Below are positions 1 through 8,767 of a stretch of DNA of 46,239 nucleotides, piece by piece. Under the pieces are notes generated by a model. It ran no database searches. It saw only the letters and a program-made list of their open reading frames with translations, and had not been told where the DNA came from. The position numbers and the translations under genes are program-made. The stretch is from JAXGTO01 sp040774885 (lineage in GTDB: Bacteria; Actinomycetota; Coriobacteriia; Coriobacteriales; Eggerthellaceae): positions 1 through 46,239 of the forward strand of contig JAXGTO010000020.1 of NCBI GenBank assembly GCA_040774885.1, read 5' to 3'. The number at the start of each line of letters is the position of its first letter. Position 1 is the first letter of the stretch.

Positions 1-609
1 AAGTTCGTGCGGCAGACCGGTGGCCGCGGTCAGTACGGGCACGTCGTGCTCAACGTATCGCCGCAGCAGCCCGGCGACGGCTACGTGTTCGAGAACAAGA
101 TCGTCGGCGGGTCGATACCGAAGGAGTACATCCCCTCGGTCGATAAGGGTATCCAGGAGGCCATCACCACCGGTGTGCTCGCCGGGTACCCGGTCGTCGA
201 CATCAAGGTCGAGCTCGTGGACGGTTCCTACCACGACGTCGACTCCTCCGAGATGGCATTCAAGATCGCCGGTTCCATGGGCATCAAGGAGGCACTGCGC
301 AAGTCTGCTCCGGTCATCCTCGAGCCGGTCATGGCCGTTGAGGTCGACACGCCCGAGGAGTTCATGGGCGATGTGATGGGCGATCTTTCAAGCCGCCGCG
401 GACACATCGAGGGCATGGAGCCGCGTGGTAACTCCCAGATCGTTCACGGCAAGGTTCCGTTGGCTAACATGTTCGGCTACGCTACCGACCTGCGCTCTCG
501 GACTCAGGGTCGTGCCGCGTACTCGATGCAGTTCAAGGCATACGAGCCGGTGCCGAAGTCGATCGCCGATGAGATCGTCGCCAAGTCCGGCGTCAGCGAC
601 CAGGGCTAG
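1..609 (+). CDS. fusA: Elongation factor G, C-terminal part (5' truncated by window)
   Basis: This is the last 202 codons of the translocation GTPase EF-G, which moves tRNA and mRNA through the ribosome using GTP. The frame is open from base 1, so the start lies outside the window. The visible part covers domain IV (RQTGGRGQYGHV near the left edge, then the FENKIVGGSIPKEYIPSVDKG stretch) and domain V (EPVMAVEVDTPEEFMGDVMGDL, then RRGHIEGME). The G domain is not visible. The stop is TAG at 607-609, and tuf starts 11 bp later, the usual str-operon order. No internal break is seen. The identity is secure from the domain IV/V motifs. Confidence 0.97.
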   Translation, partial: KFVRQTGGRGQYGHVVLNVSPQQPGDGYVFENKIVGGSIPKEYIPSVDKGIQEAITTGVLAGYPVVDIKVELVDGSYHDVDSSEMAFKIAGSMGIKEALRKSAPVILEPVMAVEVDTPEEFMGDVMGDLSSRRGHIEGMEPRGNSQIVHGKVPLANMFGYATDLRSRTQGRAAYSMQFKAYEPVPKSIADEIVAKSGVSDQG

Positions 610-620
610 GGGATACGTTC

Positions 621-1805
<1,185 letters not shown>

Positions 1806-1826
1806 CTCGACTTACCTCGCATCATC

Positions 1827-1855
1827 GCAGGGAGTCCGTTTGACGGACTCCCTGC
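1827..1855 (+). terminator. Perfect 12-bp hairpin after tuf
   Basis: Arms 1827-1838 and 1844-1855 are exactly complementary (GCAGGGAGTCCG and its complement) around a 5-nt loop. No U run follows, so this is either a weak or factor-dependent terminator or a 3'-end stabiliser. Seen in the sequence; the role is inferred. Confidence 0.55.
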
Positions 1856-1917
1856 TGCAAGCGCTGCTGTGTACAGACAAATCAAGCAGCCGGAAGGCAC
1901 AAGAATAAGGAGCATTC

Positions 1918-2067
1918 ATGCGTACATTGGTCACCCTGGCCTGCACCGAGTGCAAGCGCCGTAACTATACGACCAAGAAAAACAAGCAGAATAATCCCGA
2001 TCGCATCGAGTACAAGAAGTACTGCAAATGGTGTGGACATCACACCTTGCACAAGGAAACACGATAG
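1918..2067 (+). CDS. rpmG: 50S ribosomal protein L33, zinc-binding form
   Basis: A 49-residue L33 beginning MRTLVTLACTECKRRNY and ending HHTLHKETR. Two CxxC pairs (CTEC and CKWC) mark it as the zinc-binding C+ form. The ATG at 1918 has an AAGGAG Shine-Dalgarno 5-6 bp upstream. L33 sits near the E site of the large subunit. Its place just before tRNA-Trp, secE and nusG is the arrangement found in many bacteria and supports the call. Zinc-containing L33 can be exchanged for a zinc-free paralogue in some Actinobacteria; none is seen in this window. Confidence 0.96.
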   Translation: MRTLVTLACTECKRRNYTTKKNKQNNPDRIEYKKYCKWCGHHTLHKETR

Positions 2068-2082
2068 CGAATCAGGCACAAT

Positions 2083-2159
2083 AGGCCAGTAGCTCCAATT
2101 GGTAGAGCGGCGGTCTCCAAAACCGCATGTTGGGGGTTCGAGTCCCTCCTGGCCTGCCA
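2083..2159 (+). tRNA. tRNA-Trp (CCA anticodon), CCA end encoded
   Basis: The acceptor arms AGGCCAG (2083-2089) and CTGGCCT (2149-2155) pair perfectly. The D arm AGCTCcaattGGTAGAGC, an anticodon loop CTCCAAA inside the CGGT/ACCG stem, and the T-loop GGTTCGAGTCC are all recognisable. The discriminator is G2156 and the 3' CCA is encoded at 2157-2159. It lies between rpmG and secE, probably processed from their shared transcript. Confidence 0.97.
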
Positions 2160-2251
2160 GCTTGTTTATCGAGCAGCTCGAGAGCTGCTTGTTTGGCGTT
2201 ATAGAGTAACGAAAGATCACGATCCGCAATCCGAGAGTTCGAAGGAACGCG

Positions 2252-2683
2252 ATGGCTAAGAAATCAAAGACGCAACGAGCGAAGGCTTCGGCTAACCGCG
2301 CCGCTAAAAAGGCGCAGACCGAAGAAACTCCGAACGCCGTTGTTGAGGAATCGGTGGAAGCCGAGGCCCCGAAAAAGGAACGAAAGTTGCCCTTCAAGAA
2401 GAAGGCCGACGATACTTCCGTAAAGTCCTCCGAGGTCAAATTCCAGCCTAAGGCTGAGAAGAAGACCGCAGAGAAAAAAGCCGAAAAGCCCGCCAAGAAG
2501 CCTGGCTTCTTGAGCGAAGTGCGCTCCGAATTGAAGCGCGTCACCTGGCCGACCGGTCAGGATGTCGCACGTTGGAGCGGCGTCGTCGTGGCCGCCCTGG
2601 TTTTCTTTGGTGTATATGTGCTGATTCTCGACAACTGGGTGGTAACCCCCATCCTGGTTGCGATTTCGAACTTGGGAGTGTAG
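2252..2683 (+). CDS. secE: Preprotein translocase subunit SecE with long charged N-terminus
   Basis: SecE stabilises SecY in the SecYEG protein-conducting channel. The conserved part is the last 60 or so residues: a cytoplasmic amphipathic segment (FLSEVRSELKRVTWPT) followed by one membrane span (VVVAALVFFGVYVLIL). Before it is a Lys/Ala/Glu-rich low-complexity extension of about 80 residues. At 143 residues it is much longer than minimal SecE (about 60), although extended forms occur in Actinobacteria. The ATG at 2252 has GAAGGAAC upstream. It lies 6 bp before nusG, the classic secE-nusG pair. Confidence 0.95.
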   Translation: MAKKSKTQRAKASANRAAKKAQTEETPNAVVEESVEAEAPKKERKLPFKKKADDTSVKSSEVKFQPKAEKKTAEKKAEKPAKKPGFLSEVRSELKRVTWPTGQDVARWSGVVVAALVFFGVYVLILDNWVVTPILVAISNLGV

Positions 2684-2689
2684 CGATCC

Positions 2690-3220
2690 ATGTCTAAGAA
2701 GTGGTATGTCCTTCACACCTATTCCGGATACGAAAAGAAGGTCAAGACGAATCTGGAACTGCGTGTCGAAACCATGGGACTCGAGAACAATGTGTTCGGC
2801 ATCGAGATTCCCACCGAAACCGTTACCGAGATCAAGGACGGCGGCCGCAGGGTCGAGTCCGAAAAGAAGGTATTTCCCGGTTACGTGCTGGTTCGCATGG
2901 AGCTTGACGATCGCAGCTGGGCTGCGGTCCGCAACACTCCGGGCGTTACCGGCTTCGTGGGCAGCCAGGGCAATCCTGCCCCGCTCACCCGCGAAGAGTA
3001 CAACAAGATCATGAAGCGCACCAGCCATGAAGCGCCCAAGAAGACTTCCACCAATCTGGAAGTGGGGCAGTCCGTCAAGGTGGTCTCCGGACCCCTGGCC
3101 GATTTCGATGGCACGGTTGCGGAGGTCTCGCCTGAGGCCGGCAAGGTGAAGGTGATGGTATCCATCTTCGGTCGCGAGACCCCGGTGGAACTTTCCTTCG
3201 ATCAGGTTTCCCGCATTTAG
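2690..3220 (+). CDS. nusG: Transcription termination/antitermination factor NusG
   Basis: A 176-residue NusG. The N-terminal NGN domain (KKWYVLHTYSGYEKKVKTNLE onward) binds the RNA polymerase clamp. The C-terminal KOW domain (VGQSVKVVSGPLADFDGTV) contacts Rho or ribosomal protein S10. The hallmark PGYVLVRM and TPGVTGFVG motifs are present. The start at 2690 lies 6 bp after secE, with a GGGAG inside the end of secE as the probable ribosome binding site. A 142-bp leader separates it from rplK, where autoregulation of L11/L1 is usual, but I cannot identify the site. Confidence 0.97.
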   Translation: MSKKWYVLHTYSGYEKKVKTNLELRVETMGLENNVFGIEIPTETVTEIKDGGRRVESEKKVFPGYVLVRMELDDRSWAAVRNTPGVTGFVGSQGNPAPLTREEYNKIMKRTSHEAPKKTSTNLEVGQSVKVVSGPLADFDGTVAEVSPEAGKVKVMVSIFGRETPVELSFDQVSRI

Positions 3221-3362
3221 CGGGAGCGCTTCCACAGCGCTCAAACATAGATGACAACGCGGAGGCGCGCGCCTTACGTGGACAAGGGCTTCTCACGCGC
3301 ACCGCTTGTTGATACAGGTAAGACGATTAACAGACAAGAGTTTCAGCTGAAAGGAACCACCA

Positions 3363-3950
3363 ATGGCTGAGAAGAACGTAAGCGGCTTCATCAAGCTGCA
3401 AATCCCCGCGGGGGCCGCGAACCCCGCTCCTCCCGTCGGCCCCGCTCTGGGCGCCCAGGGTGTCAACATCATGCAGTTCTGCCAGGCTTTCAACGCCGCC
3501 ACGCAGGATCAGTCCGGCACCATCATCCCCGTCGAGATCACCGTCTACGAAGACAAGACCTTCGACTTCGTGTGCAAGACGCCTCCCGCGGCTGTGCTCA
3601 TCAAGGAAAAGCTCGGCATCCCCAGCGGCAGCGGCATCCCGCAGCTGCAGAAGGTGGGAGAGCTCACCGAGGATCAGCTGCGTGAAATCGCCGAGATCAA
3701 GATGCCCGACCTCAATGCCAACGACATCGAGGCTGCCATGGAGATCGTCGCCGGTACCGCCCGTTCCATGGGCGTCACCATCCAGGGTCGCAAGCCCAAG
3801 CACGTCTACACCGCCAGCCGCAAGCTGAAGGTCATGATCACCGAGGGCGTCGACGCCGAGACGGCCGAAGAAGAGATCGAGGAAGCAGACGAGGCAGCCG
3901 CAGCCAAGGCCGCAGCCGCCGAAGCGGAAGCCGCTTCTACCGAAGAATAG
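3363..3950 (+). CDS. rplK: 50S ribosomal protein L11 with acidic/alanine C-terminal tail
   Basis: Residues 1-142 are a normal L11: the N-terminal factor-binding domain with the proline-rich switch (PAGAANPAPPVGPALGAQG) and the C-terminal rRNA-binding domain (NANDIEAAMEIVAGTARSMG). L11 shapes the GTPase-associated centre and serves stringent-response sensing. The protein then continues for about 53 residues: a basic piece (QGRKPKHVYTASRKLKV) followed by a Glu/Ala-rich tail ending AASTEE. Typical L11 is 140-145 residues, so the tail is the odd feature. AAAGGAACC precedes the ATG. rplA follows 78 bp later. Confidence 0.96.
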   Translation: MAEKNVSGFIKLQIPAGAANPAPPVGPALGAQGVNIMQFCQAFNAATQDQSGTIIPVEITVYEDKTFDFVCKTPPAAVLIKEKLGIPSGSGIPQLQKVGELTEDQLREIAEIKMPDLNANDIEAAMEIVAGTARSMGVTIQGRKPKHVYTASRKLKVMITEGVDAETAEEEIEEADEAAAAKAAAAEAEAASTEE

Positions 3951-4028
3951 TTCTAAATCAGGAATCAGCGCGCCCCCGATGGGCGTGTGGAAGAGCGAAA
4001 GCTCGTTATCACCACGAAAGGAAGCATT

Positions 4029-4739
4029 ATGAGCAAGGGAAAGAATTACAAGGCAGCCGTCGAGAAGATCGACGCCGAAAAGGATTACGCTCCTTTGGAG
4101 GCGTTCTCTCTGCTGAAGGAATGCGCGTCCGCCAAGTTCGATGAAACGGTGGAAGCCCATATCCGTTTGGGCATCGACACCCGCCAGGCCGACCAGCAGA
4201 TGCGCGGCACGGTGAGCCTGCCCAACGGCAGCGGCAAGACCGTCCGTGTGGCTGTGTTCGCCGAGGGCGAAAATGCCCGCGCCGCCGAAGAGGCCGGTGC
4301 CGACATCGTCGGTTCCGACGACCTCATCGCCGACATCCAGGCCGGCAACATCGACTTCGATGCCACCGTTGCCACCCCCGACCAGATGGCCAAGGTGGGC
4401 CGCCTGGGCAAGATCTTGGGCACGCGCGGCTTGATGCCCAACCCCAAGCTCGGCACCGTCACCAACGACGTGGCCAAGGCCATCAAAGAACTCAAGGGCG
4501 GCCGTGTGGAATATCGCGCCGACCGTTACGGCATCTGCCATGTCATCCTGGGCAAGGCAAGCTTCTCCGCCGAGCAGCTGGCTGAAAACTACGGAACCGT
4601 CTATGACGAGATCATCCGTATGAAGCCCGCTGCCGCCAAGGGCAAGTTCGTCAAGTCCATCAAGGTGTCCACCACCATGAGCCCTTCGGTGAGCATCGAT
4701 TCCAGTGTTACCCGCGGTTACACCGGAGCTGCCGAATAG
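4029..4739 (+). CDS. rplA: 50S ribosomal protein L1
   Basis: L1 forms the mobile L1 stalk that handles deacylated tRNA, and in many bacteria it represses its own operon. I chose the ATG at 4029 (MSKGKNYKAAVEKID) because AAAGGAAG lies just upstream; an in-frame start at 3987 would add 14 unlikely residues. The length is 236 residues, as expected. Family motifs include TVSLPNGSGKTVRVAVF, GTRGLMPNPKLGTV and GGRVEYRADRYG. It is the last gene of the L11 operon here: no rplJ/rplL follows, and a strong terminator is placed 24 bp after the stop. Confidence 0.97.
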   Translation: MSKGKNYKAAVEKIDAEKDYAPLEAFSLLKECASAKFDETVEAHIRLGIDTRQADQQMRGTVSLPNGSGKTVRVAVFAEGENARAAEEAGADIVGSDDLIADIQAGNIDFDATVATPDQMAKVGRLGKILGTRGLMPNPKLGTVTNDVAKAIKELKGGRVEYRADRYGICHVILGKASFSAEQLAENYGTVYDEIIRMKPAAAKGKFVKSIKVSTTMSPSVSIDSSVTRGYTGAAE

Positions 4740-4762
4740 CATCGTTTACCTGCATTGACTGG

Positions 4763-4800
4763 CCCCCGTTCGCCTAAAGGCGTGCGGGGGTTTTCGTTTT
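4763..4800 (+). terminator. Intrinsic terminator after rplA
   Basis: The arms CCCCCG..CGCC and GGCG..CGGGGG (4763-4774 and 4779-4790) fold around TAAA with one 2x2 internal mismatch. They are followed by TTTTCGTTTT. A GC-rich stem plus a T-rich tail is a textbook Rho-independent terminator and ends the rplK-rplA unit. Confidence 0.88.
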
Positions 4801-4880
4801 CCCCGTGTTGCGCTACATTGTTTCCCGCACGCGTTTCGGCCATTTCGGCCTGCCGCTTCGCCCTGATAAGGAGTGCTCAG

Positions 4881-5810
4881 ATGATTTACGACGATATCTT
4901 GGAAGCCATCGGCCATACCCCCATGGTGCGTTTGAACCATCTGCCCGACCCCGCAGGTGCCGAGATTCTGGTGAAGTACGAAGCGGTCAACGTGGGAGGC
5001 TCCATAAAAACCCGCACGGCGTACAACATGATCGAAGAAGCGGTCCGCCGTGGAGAAATCGGGCCTGACACCATCATCTGCGAGCCCACCAGCGGCAACC
5101 AGGGCATCGGTTTGGCCCTCATCGGCGCGGTGCGCGGCTACAAGGTTCGCATCATCATGCCCGACAGCGTCAGCGAGGAACGGCGCAAGCTGTGCCGTGC
5201 CTACGGAGCCGATGTGGTGCTGATCCACGACGATGGCGACATTGGGAAGTGCATCGACGATTGCCTGCAGACCGCCTTGCGCATGCAGCGCGAAGAGCCC
5301 AACATCTACATTCCGCAGCAGTTCAGCAATCCCGACAATCCCTTGGTGCACAAATACCACACCGGTCTTGAGATCCTCGAAGACGTCGGCGGTCCCATCC
5401 ACGGCTTTTGCAGCGGCGTAGGCACCGGCGGAACCATTTCCGGCATCGGCGCCACGCTCAAAAACCAGTACCCCAACATCAAGATTTGGGCTGTCGAGCC
5501 CGAAAATGCCGCCATCCTTTCCGGCGGCAGCATCGGCACCCATCTGCAGATGGGTATCGGCGATGGGCTCATTCCCGACAATCTGGACAAGCGCATCTAT
5601 GAAGATATCTGCGTCATCACCGACGAAGAAGCGCTCGACACCAGCCGCCGTCTTGCCCGCGAAGAAGGTCTCATGTGCGGCATTTCCAGCGGCAGCAACG
5701 TAGCCGCCGCCATCCGCCTTGCCAAAGCGCTCGGCAAAGGCAAGACCGTGGTAACCGTGCTTCCAGATACGGGAGAACGATATTTCAGCACTATTTTGTT
5801 TGACGAATAG
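4881..5810 (+). CDS. Cysteine-synthase-like PLP enzyme with altered substrate loop
   Basis: A 309-residue fold-type II PLP enzyme of the cysteine synthase / cystathionine beta-synthase family. The PLP lysine is K43 in GGSIKTR, the PLP phosphate loop is GVGTGGTISG, and QQFSNPDNP matches the substrate region of O-acetylserine sulfhydrylases. The substrate-carboxylate loop, normally TSGNTG, reads TSGNQG (residues 70-75), and the normally conserved KDR after the lysine is KTR. Substrate use may therefore differ from the canonical paralogue at 8768. The ATG at 4881 is preceded by TAAGGAG; upstream in-frame codons run through the rplA terminator and are rejected. Product could be cysteine, or another beta-substituted alanine. 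Confidence 0.85.
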   Translation: MIYDDILEAIGHTPMVRLNHLPDPAGAEILVKYEAVNVGGSIKTRTAYNMIEEAVRRGEIGPDTIICEPTSGNQGIGLALIGAVRGYKVRIIMPDSVSEERRKLCRAYGADVVLIHDDGDIGKCIDDCLQTALRMQREEPNIYIPQQFSNPDNPLVHKYHTGLEILEDVGGPIHGFCSGVGTGGTISGIGATLKNQYPNIKIWAVEPENAAILSGGSIGTHLQMGIGDGLIPDNLDKRIYEDICVITDEEALDTSRRLAREEGLMCGISSGSNVAAAIRLAKALGKGKTVVTVLPDTGERYFSTILFDE

Positions 5811-5828
5811 CGGTACCACCGATACACT
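5800..5828 (+). promoter_or_regulatory. Sigma-70-type promoter for tRNA-Gln
   Basis: TTGACG (5800-5805), a 17-bp spacer and TACACT (5823-5828) form a good housekeeping promoter. It is embedded in the last codons of the preceding cysteine-synthase-like gene and would start RNA about 45 bp before the tRNA. Inferred from the match only. Confidence 0.6.
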
Positions 5829-5880
5829 GGCCTAACGCGTTTCGCGCGGCCGGCCTATCGGTTGCGGCGCGTTTTCTCAC

Positions 5881-5954
5881 TGGGCCGTCGTCCAACGGCA
5901 GGACTCTGGTTTTTGGTACCAGCTATTCAGGTTCGAATCCTGGCGGCCCAGCCA
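5881..5954 (+). tRNA. tRNA-Gln (TTG anticodon), CCA end encoded
   Basis: The acceptor arms TGGGCCG (5881-5887) and CGGCCCA (5944-5950) are perfect. The anticodon stem CTGGT/ACCAG encloses TTTTGGT (anticodon UUG), and the T loop GGTTCGAATCC is present. The discriminator is G5951, with encoded CCA at 5952-5954. The last four bases GCCA are also the first bases of a long palindrome that starts at 5951. Confidence 0.97.
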
Positions 5955-6059
5955 ATTCGCTTTGATATGCCCCGCCTTCACCCTTCCTCATCGCTTACGT
6001 ATGCAGATACGCTGCGCTCTTCGGGCGGGCGAAATCGGGGCATCTCAAAGCGAATTGGC
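5951..6059. repeat. Long palindromic element E1 (109 bp) after tRNA-Gln
   Basis: The outer arms 5951-5974 and 6036-6059 are complementary over 24 bp with one mismatch. Inside, TTCxCCC and GGGCGAAA extend the pairing, and around the loop CGTATGCAGATACG is a further palindrome. The inner right segment GGCGGGCGAAATCG (6024-6037) is identical, and identically placed, in the palindrome after nadK at 19563. It may terminate tRNA-Gln transcription or be a mobile REP/MITE-like repeat. No coding potential is recognised. Confidence 0.75.
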
Positions 6060-6130
6060 ACTCGGCGAGGGTCGCTGGGCGGCTTCGCTTCGCTCGCCGC
6101 TTCGGTGATGCTGTTCTCCTTGGCATGTGT

Positions 6131-6292
6131 GCCGGAGGGGGCGCGGGATGCGGGCGGATCATTCGGGAGCGGGTTTCGCCGCTCATATCTGTTGGCTGAA
6201 CTCTTTCGCGCAGCGAACTTCACCGAGTGAGGCCCATGCGGCGAAACCGGGCGCGAGCGCTTGATCCGCCCGCATCCCGCGCCCCCTCCGGC
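6131..6292. repeat. Long palindromic element E3 (162 bp, 31-bp perfect arms)
   Basis: The arms 6131-6161 and 6262-6292 are perfectly complementary over 31 bp. A nested inner pair (GGTTTCGCCGC and GCGGCGAAACC) lies closer to the centre, so nearly the whole element can fold. It fills the gap between tRNA-Gln/E1 and the serine hydrolase gene. Together with E1, it accounts for most of the 400-bp non-coding stretch 5955-6360. No transposase or ORF is associated with it. Confidence 0.8.
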
Positions 6293-6360
6293 CGCGGAGC
6301 TCAATTCCTGCTGATAGGTGTGCTATCGTTTCTGCAAACACATCGTGGAAGGTGCTTTGC

Positions 6361-8151
6361 ATGGGGATCATGGAACAAGTAGGGACAGCGCAGCTCATCT
6401 GGCAGGTGATGGACCGCACCAAGCCCACCGATATCAAGTTGCCCGCAATGGGCCGCAAGCCGGCCTTCGGCGATCCATCGCCTATTCGACAGGCGTTTCC
6501 CCGTTGCACGCCCGAAGAAAAGGGGCTGTCCTCGCGTTCTTTGGCCGAATTGTTCCGCGCGTTGGGCGAATACGCTTCCCCCAATCCGCATACGGCGATG
6601 GTTTTGCGCGACGGTGCGGTAGTGTCGCAGGTCAGCTTCGGACCCTATACCCCCGATTTATGGAGTGCCACGTATTCGGAATGCAAATCCATCGTGGGCA
6701 TCGCTATCGGCATGCTGGTGGACGAAGGATCGCTTTCCTTGGACGATACCGTGGGGCAACTGCTGGGTGAGCGCATGGCACCGCTTTCGCAGATCACCCA
6801 GATGGTCAAAAAGGATATCACCGTGCAGCAGCTGCTTACCATGAGCAGCGGTGTGGCATTCAACGAATCGGGCGCGCTGATGACCGACGACTGGGTGCGG
6901 GGATATCTTGATGCCGGGCGAAAGTGCGATCCGGGCGAGCAATTCGATTACAACAGCATGAACACCTATATGCTCTCAGCCATCGTGCACGCAGTGAGCG
7001 GTGTCGGCTTGATGGACTATCTGCAGCCGCGGCTGTGGGGCCCGTTGGGCATTGAGAAGATTCACTGGGAGTGCTGTCCCAAAGGCATCGAGAAGGGCGG
7101 CTGGGGTTTCTACATTCGCCCTGAAGACATGGCAAAGGTGGGGCAGCTGCTGCTCCAAGACGGGGAATGGAACGGCAAGCGTCTGATCTCGCATGAATGG
7201 GCCACCCAGAGCACTTCCGTGCAGATTGCCGCCAACAGCGGCTCGGCCTTCGATTACGGCTATCAGATATGGGCGGGTCGCGATGACCGCTCGTTTTTGT
7301 TCAACGGGCTGTTCGGCCAGAATCTGCTGTGCTACCCCGAAAACCGCATCATAGTGGTCTCAACGGCGGGAAATGACGAGTCATTCCAAGAAGGCGCGTT
7401 CTTCGGCCTGTGCCGCGACTTGTTCGCTTCCGCGTTGCCAACAGGCCCGCTGCCCGCCGATGGGGAGGGGGAGCGTATTTTGAGGGACACCCTCGATAGC
7501 TTGGGGGACAAGCACCCGAATGCGGCCGAGGAGCGTCACAAGGGCTTCTTCCGTCGGCTGTTCGCTTCTTCCAGCGCACCGGTGCCTTTGCCCGAGGGAT
7601 GTCGTTCTCATGCGGGGGAGACCTATGCGTTCGAGGCCGATCGGTGCGGGGGAATGGGCCTTTTGCCGTTGGTGGTGCAGTCCATGCAGAACAACTTCAC
7701 CCACGGTTTGGAAAGCATCGGCTTCGAGCTGCAGGGCGATACGTTCACCTTGGTGTTCAAAGAAGCCGATGAGACCCATCGCATTCCTTTGGGCTTCGCC
7801 GCGCCGGCCGTGTGCGAAGAACCGTTTCATGACGAGTCGTATCGCATCGCCGCTGCAGCGCGTTTTACCACCGATGAAGACGAAGAGGAAGTGCTGGTGG
7901 TCCATCTTTCGTTTTTGGAGGTGGCCGATTCGCGCATCGTCAAGGTGTTCTTCCGCGGATCCGATGTGCTGGTGCGTCTGTCCGAGCAACCGGGCACAGC
8001 CTATCTCAAAGCCATGCTGGGCAGCTTTCTGGAAAACATGGATGACGGCAATCCGCTTACAGGTGCCATTTCAACCGTGCGCGACAGCGATTACGTTGAT
8101 TACAAGCTGACGGCGGGCATGCAGCCCGAAGCGGTGGGGCATCTTATTTGA
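6361..8151 (+). CDS. Serine hydrolase, class C beta-lactamase / penicillin-binding protein-like
   Basis: A protein of about 596 residues with a beta-lactamase-related (S12-type) catalytic domain. The nucleophile motif SxxK is SECK (S106, K109), followed by a helix SIVGIAIGMLVDEGSLSLDD typical of the family; a second motif Y197-N-S follows PGEQFD. No signal peptide or membrane anchor is seen, so it may be cytoplasmic. The last 200 or so residues are a separate C-terminal region I do not recognise. The ATG at 6361 has GGAAGG 9 bp upstream; a GTG at 6352 is an alternative. The true substrate (ester, peptide or beta-lactam) cannot be told. It overlaps the convergent regulator gene by 8 bp. Confidence 0.8.
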   Translation: MGIMEQVGTAQLIWQVMDRTKPTDIKLPAMGRKPAFGDPSPIRQAFPRCTPEEKGLSSRSLAELFRALGEYASPNPHTAMVLRDGAVVSQVSFGPYTPDLWSATYSECKSIVGIAIGMLVDEGSLSLDDTVGQLLGERMAPLSQITQMVKKDITVQQLLTMSSGVAFNESGALMTDDWVRGYLDAGRKCDPGEQFDYNSMNTYMLSAIVHAVSGVGLMDYLQPRLWGPLGIEKIHWECCPKGIEKGGWGFYIRPEDMAKVGQLLLQDGEWNGKRLISHEWATQSTSVQIAANSGSAFDYGYQIWAGRDDRSFLFNGLFGQNLLCYPENRIIVVSTAGNDESFQEGAFFGLCRDLFASALPTGPLPADGEGERILRDTLDSLGDKHPNAAEERHKGFFRRLFASSSAPVPLPEGCRSHAGETYAFEADRCGGMGLLPLVVQSMQNNFTHGLESIGFELQGDTFTLVFKEADETHRIPLGFAAPAVCEEPFHDESYRIAAAARFTTDEDEEEVLVVHLSFLEVADSRIVKVFFRGSDVLVRLSEQPGTAYLKAMLGSFLENMDDGNPLTGAISTVRDSDYVDYKLTAGMQPEAVGHLI

Positions 8152-8566
8152 ACGAACCGGCTTCAGGCGCAATCAAGTCGGCCAGCGTGATGCCGTTCAC
8201 GTAATCTTCTATCACGCGGTCCAGACCTTCCCAAAACGCGATGGTCTCGCATTCGCTGCGCCGTGGGCAGATGCCGTAGTCGTCTTCGAGACAGGCCACA
8301 GGTGCCGTGCCGCCTTCGCAGATGCGCAGCACTTCACCGGCGGTGATGTCTTCAGGCGCGCGGGAAAGCGAATAGCCGCCGTGGGCGCCGCGGGTGCTTT
8401 TGAGCAGTCCCGCTTTGGCCAGCTGGCCGGCAAGCTGTTCCAGATATTTCATCGAGATGCCTTGGTCTTGTGCGGCTTCGCGCAGCGGCACCGGACCATC
8501 GCCTTGCTTGCGGGCCACTTCGATGGCAAAGCGCAGGGCATAGCGGCCTTTGGTGGATATCTTCAT
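8144..8566 (-). CDS. Rrf2/IscR-family transcriptional regulator with cysteine cluster
   Basis: A 140-residue Rrf2 protein. The N-terminal winged helix (MKISTKGRYALRFAIEVA.. ISMKYLEQLAGQLAKAGLLKSTRGAHGGY) is characteristic. Cysteines C92, C100 and C106 sit where IscR binds its iron-sulfur cluster (spacing x7 and x5 rather than x5 and x5); CymR-type members lack them. It is therefore likely a sensor of Fe-S or cysteine status. The start is ATG with AAAGGAG upstream on the minus strand. It is divergent from cysK-iscS-iscU, which it probably controls, and its own promoter region is shared with them. Confidence is high for the family, moderate for ligand and targets. Confidence 0.93.
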   Translation of the reverse strand: MKISTKGRYALRFAIEVARKQGDGPVPLREAAQDQGISMKYLEQLAGQLAKAGLLKSTRGAHGGYSLSRAPEDITAGEVLRICEGGTAPVACLEDDYGICPRRSECETIAFWEGLDRVIEDYVNGITLADLIAPEAGSFK

Positions 8567-8683
8567 GGTCGCTCTCCTTTCAGGGCCGATGCGGTTCCAT
8601 CATGGATGGGCATGGCATTCTAGATGCGTTTCGTAAATCATAGTGCAAAATAGGGAATTATGCGCATCCTGGTGGAAATGCTG

Positions 8684-8712
8684 TTGACACGCCCTATTCG
8701 CAGGGGTATCGT
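8684..8712 (+). promoter_or_regulatory. Promoter of the cysK-iscS-iscU operon
   Basis: TTGACA (8684-8689) and TATCGT (8707-8712) are separated by 17 bp. The -35 is perfect. RNA would start near 8719, leaving a leader of about 50 nt that contains the operator-like palindrome at 8731-8747. Confidence 0.72.
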
Positions 8713-8730
8713 ACCATCCAGTCAATAAAA

Positions 8731-8747
8731 CCTAGTGAACAACTAGG
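8731..8747. promoter_or_regulatory. Candidate Rrf2 operator (CCTAGT-n5-ACTAGG)
   Basis: A perfect 6-bp inverted repeat CCTAGT gaaca ACTAGG flanked by A-rich sequence lies just downstream of the predicted start of transcription and before cysK. A short dyad of this size next to a divergent Rrf2 gene is a plausible binding site. No binding evidence exists here. Confidence 0.6.
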
Positions 8748-8767
8748 AAATAAGGAGAGGAAAGCAC

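Noticed and set aside
4740..4880. Continuation of the L11 operon into rplJ/rplL
   Set aside because: A strong terminator follows rplA and the next gene is a PLP enzyme; rplJ/rplL must lie elsewhere.
5881..6059. tRNA-Gln as a phage or island attachment site with E1 as a direct repeat
   Set aside because: Only GCCA of the tRNA recurs, in inverted orientation within E1; no integrase is adjacent and no long direct repeat of the tRNA 3' end was found.
8713..8767. Riboswitch (SAM or T-box) before cysK
   Set aside because: The leader is only about 50 nt and shows just the short dyad; no T-box, SAM or other aptamer core is visible.
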